This document shows, piece after piece, positions 10,151 to 20,492 of a stretch of 40,132 bases of DNA. Made by a program: the position numbers and the translations under genes. The stretch is from Chalciporus piperatus. Its lineage: Eukaryota > Basidiomycota > Agaricomycetes > Boletales > Boletaceae. Location: positions 1 to 40,132 of the forward strand of contig JBBPTG010000222.1 of assembly GCA_038093975.1 (NCBI GenBank), written 5' to 3'. The notes beneath the pieces were generated by a model. That model did not search any database, was not told the DNA's origin, and saw only the letters and a list, made by a program, of their open reading frames with translations. Numbering within the stretch: the first letter of the stretch is position 1; each line of letters opens with the position of its first letter.

Positions 10151-10666
10151 TCACTGGTCATCGTCGATGGAGATATTACCCGGATTGGCAATCACGAGTT
10201 TCTCCAGTTGGATTGTCTGCAGGGAATCGGCATGTCCAGAAGGCGCCAGTGCTTTGAAGAACGCATCTACACCGGAAGCAGTGGGTCGATCCCCGTCGAT
10301 GGAAACAGCAATGTACTCGAACGCCTGGTGCGAAGGTCGTAGTAATTTGGTGACAAAGTCGAGATCCCAGACCCGCAGCTCGACATGCTTAGCATGCTGA
10401 AGTGGAATGTCAGCGGGTCCCAACGAAGTTCCAAGTGCCAGTGGTGTCGATTGATTGCGGAGAACTGCGGCGGAGAACCCTATGGGCAGGGAAGAGAGGG
10501 AAAGATTTTCGAGGGTGATATGATCGATGAAGGCTTGCAGTGAGACATGCTGGAGGTTCTTGAAGAGAGAGAAGTCAGGGATATGGCGTAGGATTTGTAG
10601 GAGATCATTGTCCCTCCTTCTGTCGGGTCTTGCCTTGAATGTGAAGGTTCTGAGTTTGCAACTCAA
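10151..10666 (-). pseudogene. Truncated copy of the F-box/LRR gene
   Basis: The minus-strand frame matches residues of about 215-410 of the F-box protein at 2314-3954, for example DFSLFKNLQHVSLQ, LGPADIPLQHAKHVELRV and LRPSHQAFEYI, with roughly 70-80 per cent identity by eye. The F-box itself is absent, and about 26 codons between SLQTI and the ISIDDDQ segment have been deleted in frame. The frame ends at DDQ followed by TGA, well before the intact protein's C-terminus. The lack of an F-box and of the C-terminus indicates a non-functional fragment. Confidence 0.75.
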
Positions 10667-10854
10667 TCGTCGTCCCCGTTAGGGTTCGCAGGTATAAATT
10701 CTCCATCTGACTCCCTGCATCCGATTCCGCCACGATTTGTACATGATGCTCGCGAAAACTGATCACGAGTCTCGGAGGAAGCACGAAATCATAGTCGCCG
10801 AGCATGAGCGGGCCAGTTGCTCTCAAACTATCAGTTGATAACCTCGACGATCCT
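10667..10854 (-). other. Unrecognised coding-like fragment
   Basis: A minus-strand frame (to about 10826) contains LMLGDYDFVLPPRLVISF and REHHVQIVAESDAGSQMENL, which reads like real protein sequence rather than a shadow frame. I do not recognise the family. It sits between the F-box relic and a deaminase relic, so it may be another duplicated scrap. The left side (10805-10855) repeats the segment at 5695-5745. Confidence 0.3.
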
Positions 10855-11230
10855 AGCCTCGTTCTTGGGCGGAATGAGCCAAGCAGAGTGAAACTGATCC
10901 AGTGGTCTCGTTGATCCTCCTGACATGGGCGGTGTCTGCGAGTTTGCTGACTCCGATTCCCCCTGGCATGCTCTTAAATGAGGATGTCGCGCTTCTAAAT
11001 AGCGAATGAGCCCGCAGTGGATGTGAGGTGTGATGGTATTGCCTTGCTGGACAACCTGGTCGAGAGACTCAGGGAATCGTTGTCAGTCGGAAGGGAGACG
11101 TTGGAAACGTGACGGAGAGCACCTGTTCGAGGTACAGAGGATGGCCACGGATGCGGCGCTGCGTGACGAGGAGAGTCTCTGTTCAATTGATCTCTCGTCC
11201 ACTCAATACTGATCCCCGGCCCATCACTAA
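10855..11230 (-). pseudogene. OTT_1508-type deaminase relic (fragment 2)
   Basis: Same orientation as the neighbouring intact gene and aligned with its C-terminal part: GGCGGAATGAGCCAAGCA, GTCTCGTTGAT, AAATAGCGAATGAGC, GTTGTCAGTCGGAAGGGAGA, and finally CACTCAATACTGATCCCCGG at 11199-11219. Many indels and stops break the frame, and the CxxC region has been lost. It ends about 70 bp before the stop codon of the intact copy, so the two lie in tandem. Confidence 0.65.
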
Positions 11231-11301
11231 TTCATACCGAGTTTGCCAAAATGGCACAGGTCATACACACGGAATGAGATCTGCTCTTGGTCCTACAGTA
11301 C

Positions 11302-12750
11302 CTATTCCCCGGACTCGGGGCCGAGCATCATGAGGAGCTTTATGATATGGTCTTCATCCTCGCCGAAAACCCCCGCATTCACCAGTTGCTGCAAAACCTC
11401 GATCAACCTGCACTCAACCACCCTATCCACCCTATCCACCACACCCCAGTTGTTCCCCGGAATGAGCCAAGCATGGTGAAACTTGTTAGAATAACCCGGA
11501 AGTTTCCAAGGCTTTGATACGATAGTCTCGTTGATTGCGCTGACATAGGCCTCGCATGCGAAACACGCTGACTTGCTGACCCCAACTCCCATATTACGAA
11601 CGCGAATGTCGTTGGTTTGCAAATAGTGAATAAGCTGAACCTCGCAATGGAACCGAGGTATGACGGAATCGCCTTCCTGGAAAACCTGGCCGAGACCAGC
11701 TAGGAAATCGCCATCGGTCGGAAGCGAGGCCTTGCGCTCGAAATAGTTGGCGTCAAGGATCTGTTCAAGGCGATCTTTGGCGGAAGATGGCCAGTGATGT
11801 AGCGGCGCATGGGGAGATGGTAGATTGTCAGGATAATCCCAAACCCACTCAATACTGATCCCCGGCCCACCGGCGAGAAAGTCATCGAGCCTAGTCCCGA
11901 GTACCTTCGCGAAGAAATCAAATCCGTTGATTACGAGCGACTGCGCGCCGGCAAAGTAATTGGCTACACGCCAGATTCGACGTTTGAGCTTCAACAACCA
12001 ATACATTTCCTTGATTGTGAAAGGCGTTGTAAGGCAGGAAGGAGAGAGAGATTTGAAGAATTGGCTCCTAGCCACCATTTCAGCCAGAATACAGGCGCGC
12101 CGCTGAGACACCACATCAAACCCCTCCTGAGACCCTTTCTTCTGACACCGCTTGATAAGGCGCTCGAAGAGCTTGAGGAGCATGTCACTTGGCACTAATC
12201 CCGTGCTCGTTCCCGTTCCGTAAGTGTGTTCAAAGAACCCAGCGAGTGTCGAATCTTCTTTGGGGGTGTCAGGCAACACGCTCCACTTCTTCACCAGGTC
12301 CTCGAAGGTCACTACTTCTTTCTCCGAATGGGAAGTCTGTGGACCCTCGTTGACCGTTGTCACGATGGCCTCCAATTTGCGTGCAAGGCGCGCAGTCGAG
12401 GTGGAAATGGCGTGCCCAAGAACCAGCAAGGTACTCAGGCCAACTCTATTGTTGGGACTTCGATACGTGCACATGGCATCGCGAAGGACGGCTATAAAGT
12501 TGTTGGAATTTTCCATGTCTTGAGGCTCTGGTTTGCCGCGATTCGACGCAAGATAGAGTCTGAATTCTCGAGATGAGACTGTGAGAGCTGCGGCGACAGC
12601 ATCTCCTTGAGCCTCCCGAACGAAGGAAGTGGCTATCCAGCTGAGGATTCGGATCAATACGTTGTTCTGTATTTCACTGGGTCTCGTGGAAGGAAAGATT
12701 GTCAAAGTGGAGAGGTATCGAAGTAGGGCGAGATTGCCCATGATGTTCAT
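11302..12750 (-). CDS. OTT_1508-like deaminase domain protein (intact copy)
   Basis: A 482-residue ORF. The C-terminal third carries a zinc-deaminase signature: FHCEVQLIHYL, with His368 as zinc ligand and Glu370 as proton shuttle, then GVSKSACFACEAYV, with Cys396 and Cys399 as the other ligands. This H-x-E plus CxxC arrangement with a GVSK lead-in fits the OTT_1508-like branch of the nucleic-acid/nucleotide deaminase superfamily, which is expanded in basidiomycetes. The substrate is unknown. The N-terminal 300 residues are helical and unassigned. The paralogues show that coding sequence also precedes the ATG used here: DKQ codons follow an acceptor at 12760-12762, and a short exon 12886-12909 (MGNTVSTP) with a GTGAGT donor would fit. 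It faces the broken copy at 13294-14826 across a 0.4 kb spacer. Confidence 0.7.
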   Translation of the reverse strand: MNIMGNLALLRYLSTLTIFPSTRPSEIQNNVLIRILSWIATSFVREAQGDAVAAALTVSSREFRLYLASNRGKPEPQDMENSNNFIAVLRDAMCTYRSPNNRVGLSTLLVLGHAISTSTARLARKLEAIVTTVNEGPQTSHSEKEVVTFEDLVKKWSVLPDTPKEDSTLAGFFEHTYGTGTSTGLVPSDMLLKLFERLIKRCQKKGSQEGFDVVSQRRACILAEMVARSQFFKSLSPSCLTTPFTIKEMYWLLKLKRRIWRVANYFAGAQSLVINGFDFFAKVLGTRLDDFLAGGPGISIEWVWDYPDNLPSPHAPLHHWPSSAKDRLEQILDANYFERKASLPTDGDFLAGLGQVFQEGDSVIPRFHCEVQLIHYLQTNDIRVRNMGVGVSKSACFACEAYVSAINETIVSKPWKLPGYSNKFHHAWLIPGNNWGVVDRVDRVVECRLIEVLQQLVNAGVFGEDEDHIIKLLMMLGPESGE

Positions 12751-13129
12751 CTGTTTGTCCTGCTCAGAATCCTAAGTTCAGAATTAGAAATATGAAGATT
12801 GAACCGAGCACGAACATCCCATTCCTAAGTGAGATTGAAGTTACATAAGTAGTAGTTCACTTCTTCAGGTTCGCTTTGCACTCACCGGCGTCGACACGGT
12901 GTTCCCCATGACAAGATAGTCTCCCCTAGGCAAACCAAGGTGACAGTCGTTCAAACGTTCACCCTCCACTACAAAACGACGTTCGAGTCATGTTCATGCA
13001 ACCCAAAATTAGTACATACTTACGCCTACATGGGTGACTCGGACGCAGCGCTCGCTTAACTTCTGGCAGTGACGGTGTGGAAATCGATCACTGCTCAAAC
13101 CATCCAAAATCTTAACCACTTAGTACGCC

Positions 13130-14826
13130 ACCAATACACCACTACCAGTGATTTCTACAATGTCCCACAAAGGTCCTAGAAAGCCGTCGAATAAGCCTAC
13201 ATGGAAATATCAGAGGCATTGAACTTGACTTGGGAGGTGTGTACAAATTTCATTGTCATCGTGTCGATGTTCGCACCGCGTACTCGTGAATAGATGGACT
13301 CATACTTCTGGCAGGACAAGCAAATGGAAATCATGGGCAACCTTGCGTTGCTTCAGTTGCTTCAGACTAGAGCACCTACTACGCCCACCCCGCCTACTTC
13401 TACGACAAACAAAACCTTGCGCATGCTAAGCTGGATCGCCTCCTCGTTTGTGAGGGAAGAACGGCACGATTGCGTTCCCGCAGCTCTCGCCACTTCAATT
13501 GGAAGAATAACACTGTATATCGCGACGAATCGCGGTAAATCAGACGAGGTGGACAAGACCAATCTCAGCGCCTTTCTAAACATCCTGCGCGAAGGCATGC
13601 CCATGTACAAGCGCAACGACCCTACCACACTCGTCCTCCTTATCGAACTCCTACTGAAGCACGCGGTCTCCACTTTCACTAAACGCCTTGCTCACAAGCT
13701 GACCGTCATTGTGACAATGGTCGATGCCGGTCCCCGGACTCCACAGACAAAGGAACACATGTCCTTTGAGGGTCTGGTCAAGAGGTGGAGCGCGTTGCCT
13801 GGCACCCCCAAAGAAGATCCAACACTCGCCGAATGCTACAAGCCGTTTACGGGAAGTTGAAAGCGGACGCGCAATTAAACGCAAGTGACATGCTCCTCGA
13901 GTTCTTCGGGGACCTTATCAAGAATTGTCGGGGGGAGTCTCAGGAGGGGCATGGCGTTGAGTCACAGATGGGCGCCTGTATTCTGGCTGAAATGGTGGCT
14001 AGGAGACAGTTCTTCAAATACCTCCCCGATTTCTCGACTTTCTCGACCGGGCCTTGTTTCTGGGCGCATGAGTTGGTCTGGTTGTTGAAGCTCAAACGCT
14101 GAATCTGGCGTGTGGCACACTACCAAAGGGACGCGCGGTTGCTCGTGATGAAGGGGTTTCCCTCTGTTCCAGAAATTACTTGGGGATAAACTCGCAACCT
14201 TCCTCGAGGGTGGCCAGGGGATCCGTGTCGTATGGGTGGGAGACCAAGCTGGGTTTCCTGTACCCGGTGATGGAAAGCCAGCTGTGTGGCCGTCCTCTGC
14301 CAGGGCCCGTCTTGAGCAGTTGGCTCCCGCCGTCGCGCTGCCGACTCAACAACAAGACCCAGGCTTCTTTGGCGATCTGGGCCAAAAATTTAAACAAGGA
14401 GAAAGTGTCAAACCATGCTTCCACTGCGAGCTTCAACTCATTCACTATTTGCAAACCAACACCCTTACCGTTCAAGGTAACGCAATTGGGATCAGCAAGT
14501 TGGCATGCTTTGCATGCGACGCCTATGTCAAAGCAATCACCGAGAACTTTTGGCGGCTTCCGGGTTGTTCTAACAAGTTTCATCATGCTTGGCTCATTCC
14601 GCCGAACAATGGGGATGCGGTCGTATGGGTGGTTAAGGACAAGTTGACCCTGCTTGTGACGGACCTGGTGCGTGCGGGGGTTCTGCGTGTGAGGGCTAAT
14701 AGCGGCGGCTCCGGCAGTAGTGGGGGTGAAAGGAGTGAGGACGAGGATGAGGATGAGGACTTGGACGAGGATAGTGAAACTCGTGTCACGATGGCCTCGA
14801 GTTCGCGTTACCGCATCAACAAATAG
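13130..14826 (+). pseudogene. OTT_1508-like deaminase, broken paralogue
   Basis: About 60 per cent similar to the intact copy along its whole length, in three frame blocks: 13294-13860, 13785-14102 and 14236-14826. Damage: a frame change at about 13840-13860, an in-frame stop TGA at 14100-14102 where the intact copy has CGA, and another frame change near 14165. The catalytic box is still perfect (FHCELQLIHYL, then GISKLACFACDAYV), and the copy has an acidic Asp/Glu tail (about 14735-14780) not present in the intact gene. The first exon (ATG 13159, then GTGTGT donor, acceptor TCTGGCAG before 13315) resembles the fragment at 32.8 kb but has a stop. It is probably dead, although the C-terminal catalytic block alone remains open. 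Confidence 0.7.
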
Positions 14827-15518
14827 GTACTGTAGGACCAAGAGTGATTACCAGACTCCGTATGTGCTAGTATAACTTGTGTCATTTGGCTGACTCGGTA
14901 TGAAATTGTAAGATCTGTTTCGGATCACAATGCTTTGCACAAATCATAGGGTACAGTCTAACTCTGTGATAAATTATCAGTCGCGGGTCACGACGTTGTG
15001 CGCGCCAGTCAGTGGTACTGTGACTCTATAGATCTATTGTTCCCCCGTATACAGTCCTTGCTCGAGTTCCTCGAATCCCTGTATCTCATGGGTTAAACCC
15101 AAGCGATCTGTACCTGCTCAATCGAGATTCCTGACGCCCGATGTCATTTATCGAATTATGACAAGTCGCACCAACCAAAGTGAGAATTTATCCTTGAACA
15201 AACATACGTTGTCGTTAGGAACGCAGGAACGCAACTTACTTGTCTCGTCTACGTAGATCCCCATTCACCGTCACCTCCAAACCATACATGGCAGAGCGGA
15301 AAGAAATACTGACGCACAAGCCAGAGGTCCGCTTGGTCGAGATCGGTGACCCAGTACTACAGTTTTGCGATACAGGCAGGCAAAGCCATCGAGGAAGCGA
15401 CGCGCTCGATCAACGTCCAGGAAAAACAAATCTAATCAGATTTCAGAGTCGAGAAGAGTCTATATCACGCGCGCACAGTCCTCTTCTACGGAAACACGAT
15501 CCAGTCCGTCCATCGCAT
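14827..15518. other. Intergenic region between converging genes
   Basis: Lies between the 3' ends of the broken deaminase and PMT2. A plus-strand frame at 15240-15629 overlaps the PMT2 3' end and looks like a shadow. No repeat or RNA gene seen. Confidence 0.35.
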
Positions 15519-18500
15519 CTACGCATTATAAATGTTCCACGTCTATCCCAAGCACAAACGCGCCCCAAATCAGCGCGTGGCGTCAAGCGGGGGAACAAGC
15601 TCACCTTCCGCCACTGTAACCCCCAATGATCGTTGATAGGTCCCTCGATTCCCCACGCAAGCCCCCTGAACCACCAAAAGTTGGCAACGATCAGGAACGC
15701 AATCGTTCCGAATGCGACGCGCTTCGTGTGGTCCTTCCATCTGGCGGAGAAAATCATATGATCGAGGATGTGTGCGAACATCAGAACCGAGAAATATAGT
15801 GTCGGAAGCTGCAGAGAGACGCAACGTCAACGCTAGGTAGAGGAGACGGATGAGAGGGGGTTACGTAGTGATGGATGTAGGTCACTCGGCCCATGATGAA
15901 GAAAGGTACTGTTTGGCCATGTCAGTTATGCTTGCATTCCGAACCTTGTACTAAACACGCACGGTAATGCAGGAACCATCCGAGGAAGGCCACTTTACCA
16001 ACATACAAAAAGTGCGCCCACCCGTCTGTCGCCGACCTTGAGATCACGGGGACATAACATCGATAAAGAAACACTCACTGGCGTCCATGTCGACGTATTT
16101 ACGTTGTTGACGGAACAAGTAGAAACCAAGTAGCAGGAGCGATGCAATGATACTGACTGAACCGCCCCACCAGATGATAGGCGTTCCCAAGAGGTAATAT
16201 TTCGGCTGAGTGTCTCCCCAACCGCACATGCGCAATCCCAGCCTCATCCAAGGCCAGTCCGTAGGGAGGGAGGCAAGAATATCTTCCTTGTCCGGGTTAG
16301 GGATCAGGGCGTTGTTGGCCGTCATCATCGCAACGTTGAGGTGCCAGAAGTCACGCAGGAAAGGCGACCTGTATAGTTTCATGTCGCCCGCAGGAACTGA
16401 AAGGCAACCGTCACCAAAGCGTAGAATAATAAACCTAGGAAGGCACACATACGTCGATCATTCCAGTGACTCTCGATGTTCCAGTACGTGTGCGTGTCGC
16501 TGGCATCGTTCTCCTTGACACAGCTCACTTCAAGCTGTTTGAAACCCCACTCCGGCAAAACGGCGTTGGCAGCAGACAGGTAGCATCCAAGCCCCTGGTG
16601 TCGGAACCGCATCCTTGTCGTGAGTGAATGAATCTTGTCAACATGTTCGCGAGTTCCGCGGTTGATATCGTCCACGACCTCTACCACCCAATGATCATAG
16701 ATGTCTCCGACCGTAGAATTGCCGTAACAGGAGACTTCGTGGTTGAGCTTGGTAACTGGAGCCGCGATCGGATGGGAGTGGAGATTCCGTGTGGTAGGAG
16801 CGTGCTGGAGTCGAACAACATCACCATCCTTGAGATATCTCAGCGGATCGTTTGGATTGTATTCAGGTTCATCCCAAATGGGAAGGATGGTCCATTGGTT
16901 GTTGTCGTCCTTGTAATGATAACAAGTGACTTGTTGCTGGGCAGAGCCAACCGGATAGGTTTGAACATGAGAGTGAAGGAGACCGCCACCCCATCCCATG
17001 TTTTTGAGAGTGAGCTTGGAGCCGTATGCGATCTCTGGGGTGTTGTGAGTAGAGCCAAAAGATCGCAACCAAATAGCACGAACCAAGAGGATTTTTGTAA
17101 AAGTCATTGCCGACGAGGTGAGCCTGGAACAATGAGCTCATCTGAGCGTCACCCGGACCCGAGTGATTCAGAACGAGGAAGTGCAGCTTGAACGATGCCA
17201 TGTAAACGAGAATGGGAAGGATGATCAAACAGAGAATCCGTGCTCCCCAATGACGGACTTGGTCGCGCTGTGAAGTTGCGTTAGCACGAAACGAGGGTCC
17301 TACAATGCTCCTTACTGTTGACATCCGCAGATCGCCAAATTTGTCCCAGAGGTCCTCGATGGTATACAAACCAACGACGGCGGTGATAAAGAGCCCAACC
17401 CATTTTACGCTGGATATTAATCATTACTGATAAGGCGTCGGTGAGATAACAAGGAGGGCTCACCTCGTTACACAACCGATTGAGAAACCCGTCATGGCAA
17501 GCCACGTCCACCAGTCAAAAGAGAAAGAGCTGTAACATATATCAGCTCTCCGTCACCCATAGAACTGGAAATACGCACTGATATTGTTGGTTGTGGAATT
17601 TGCTCAAGAAAAAGACCGTAGTGAAAGTCAAGAACAATAACATAGAGTCCAACAAAATGAATCGCGAAATACATAACCACGCAACGTCTACCGATCCCAT
17701 CAGCAATGCGAAACCGACTAGGACGCGAGGAACATACCACACAGAACCATGAGCGTGACCAAATGACAAGCCCACTGACTCAGACCCAACTCGACGGCAG
17801 TATACCATCCAAGTGGGACGAGTGCAACACCAAAGGTGGCCATGAAAACCCGCATGGCAACAAAGGGTACGTTATCAGGGTACACCTCACCGCTCTTGAA
17901 CTCGAAGCCTCCGTCATAGCCCGACAGAAGACCAGCAAGCCCAACGAGCATCTTTCCCAGCGGAGGATGCACATCGAAATAGAACTCGCGTTTGAGGTAG
18001 TGCGAGCCGAATTTACCAAAGTGAGCTTCGTCCCAAACGACGGTGTTGGCGAGTCCGATTTTGTGGAAACGAGTCCAACATGAAAGGAGGGTGTATATAG
18101 CAGGTGGAAGGTGTTCAAAGTTTTGTTGGATGAATTCGGTCTAGAAGGAGAGCATATTAGTTGACGGGACTTGGTGCGCAGCACTGACACGTACGATGGA
18201 CGTTGGCGGAGGAGAATACGGTTTATGTATCCGTCCACTGGTGACTCGACCAGTCCCATGTCTGGCCTTGGAGTACACGTCCTTTCCTTCATCGTCGTAC
18301 GGTGCCTCCTTGTCATGTTCGTCCCCGCTCATAAATCCGCCACTACTCCCCGGCCCTCTAGCAATTCGTCGTCTCGTCGACGTGTCCTCGGCCATGTAGT
18401 GCAGAGGCAAAGACTCTTCGTGTTTGCCCGACGATGGTGCCCAAGGATGCTGTTGTGTATAGTGGGAAGGGTACTGAACCTCCTCAAAGTCGGATGAAGT

Positions 18501-18557
18501 ACGCGGAGGCGAGCCAGGCGGTGTACCGAAGTTTATTTCAATTTGGGACGGCTTCAT
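15519..18557 (-). CDS. PMT2: Protein O-mannosyltransferase, PMT2 family
   Basis: Transfers mannose from dolichyl-phosphate to Ser/Thr of secretory proteins in the ER membrane. Twelve exons join in frame to 817 residues: 18195-18557, 17738-18140, 17579-17687, 17464-17529, 17316-17409, 17084-17267, 16453-17034, 16079-16396, 15963-16025, 15865-15908, 15605-15808, 15519-15542. The N-terminus is a cytosolic Ser/Pro-rich tail. The catalytic loop is WDEAHFGKFGSHYLKREFYF then DVHPPLGKML, which is PMT2-type (SHYLKRE) and contains the Asp-Glu pair. Three MIR repeats occupy exon 7 (LLHSHVQTYPVG, LRYLKDGDVVRLQH, LHSHPIAAPV). The C-terminal hydrophobic part has LLGTPIIWWGG and FFIMGRVTYIHHYLPTLYF. The last exon codes only TWNIYNA. 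PMT2 proteins usually pair with a PMT1 protein, which is not in the window. Confidence 0.92.
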
Positions 18558-18892
18558 CAGCTAACAGCTGTTTTGTCCGCCTTGGATGGGGCCTCTGAAG
18601 CCGTTGCGGAGTAGTAGGGAATGGCGGGATGATAACAAGTGGTGGTGGGTCCGTTGTCAAGTTGTCCTAATAGTAATCCTGGCCTTGAACGCCTGTACTT
18701 ACGCTGACGTGGAAGCAATTGCAAAGCCGCACACTAACCCTCTCAACTCACACTTGCTGGTGCAAGAAAAAAAATTCCAGAAAGAAGCAAATTGAAGCAA
18801 TACATTATGAAACAGTATTTGATAGGAACATCGAAAATTCTTCACAGCAGACCACACAGCAACCCCCCACCCTGGGCTTACGCCCGCGGTTA

Positions 18893-20231
18893 TCACGCCG
18901 ACAGGTGACGAAGGTACTGTGCTACCCGAACACGACATCAGACATCAGAAGCACCTTCACAAACCATACAACACTCACCAGTAACCATCGCGTGGTCACG
19001 TTCATAGGGCTCCAGCGTAATCTGGGCGATCGGCTTGAATTTGTTCGCTCTGAGCGTCTGCACTTCTTGCGCGAAAACTGCTGATGGTGCCATTGTTGAG
19101 TCAATGCAACTGGCTTTTACGGAGATGACGACGTGACCGCCGTCCTTGAGGAAATATTGAGCATTGTGAATAACGATACGGGCTTGATCTGGCTGGGCGA
19201 CGTCTGCAAAAATGACGTCGACAGTGGAGATCAGCATTCGATATTTGTTTGGTAGACGGGCATCCTCGACGATAGCTGGTGACAGACATTAGCGACGGAG
19301 CTTTCAAACCATAGCAGGGTCTGGCTTACGGATGACATTCGTCCGTTTTTTGGCCATGTTGATTAGATCTCGACCTGACCGAGGTGAGAACTCCACAGCA
19401 TAAACCACACCTTCCTATCAAGAGGAATACCACGGTCAGCGACACAATCCCGAATGCAAAAGTGCGAAAAAAAAACGACAATACTCACCGGACCAACAAT
19501 ATCCGCAACATGGCTAACGCTCGTGCCGCTGGCAGCACCAAGATACAACACCTTCTTTCCAGGAGCGATATAAATATCATCCATACCACCCAACACCCCA
19601 GCAGCCAGCTTACTCCGGAACGGATTCCACACACGATACTCTACCTTGGTATCCTCCACCGCGCCCTCGATGGTTATCCGTTTCTCCCCATAAACGCTTT
19701 CCCCAGGAACGAGGTTTTTGGTGACAAGGAGATGGTCCTTGCCTTTGGCGATAAAGACACCTTGATGTCTGTGAGGTTCGAGAATGACTCTGGCACCGCC
19801 TCTTGCTCCGCCGCGTCCTCCCCTTCCACCACGGCCACCGCGACCGCCTCGATCACCTCCTCCGCGACCTCCTCCACCACGGCCGCCGCGACCGACACCA
19901 CCACCACGCACACCACCGCCTTAGGAAGGAATATCAGATCGGATGTACGAAATGAGAGATGGAAAACGTACCGCGACCACCGCCTCTACCTCCTCCAAAT
20001 CCACGTCCACCACCACCACGGTCTCCTCCTCCTCCAAATCCACGTCCACCACCGCCACCTCCTCCTCCAAAGCCACGTCCACGTCCACCGCCTCCACCTC
20101 GACCTCCAAATCCACCACGATCACCCGAAGCACCTGTATGATAGAGGTTCACATGTATCAGCGATAAAAGTTCCTTTCTCTTGTAAAATAGTGAGTAAGA
20201 TACGGAAATATGAAAACATACCGTACGCCAT
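18893..20231 (-). CDS. NOP1: Fibrillarin (rRNA 2'-O-methyltransferase)
   Basis: Catalytic subunit of box C/D snoRNPs in the nucleolus; methylates pre-rRNA. Six exons join in frame to 337 residues: 20222-20231, 19972-20133, 19489-19919, 19330-19414, 18979-19275, 18893-18921. The first exon is only 10 nt (ATG GCG TAC G) and splices to [14 protein letters not shown]. The N-terminus is a GAR domain of Gly/Arg/Phe repeats split over exons 2 and 3. The methyltransferase core follows: [39 protein letters not shown], the SAM-binding [60 protein letters not shown] and [12 protein letters not shown]. The exact C-terminus (YLRHLSA) rests on one splice choice. Its neighbour PMT2 is on the same strand downstream. 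Confidence 0.92.
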
Positions 20232-20492
20232 TTATTCTCGCTTTAGGGCTGTCTCGAAAAAAATGAATTTTACCTCGAGAACGGCGCACCTAATCCTTGT
20301 TGATCCTCCTGAGCTGTAAACCAAAAATTTGCCAGGAGTGTGTACTTGAAGTAAACAAGTACAAACTCCGGTCACTCAATTGCAATTTAGTTGCCGGAGC
20401 ACGAGCTTCAACGTATTCATGAAAGCGCACAAGATATCATTCTGAGCATTACGAGTTACACGTATTTACAACTCAAACAACTCGACCTTTCC

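Noticed and set aside
15240..15629. Plus-strand frame at the PMT2 3' end
   Set aside because: Overlaps the last PMT2 exons and shows no protein-like features.
19384..20319. Long plus-strand frame of 311 codons opposite fibrillarin
   Set aside because: It is Thr/His/Ser-rich because it is the antisense of Gly/Arg codons; the minus strand gives a complete fibrillarin with proper introns.
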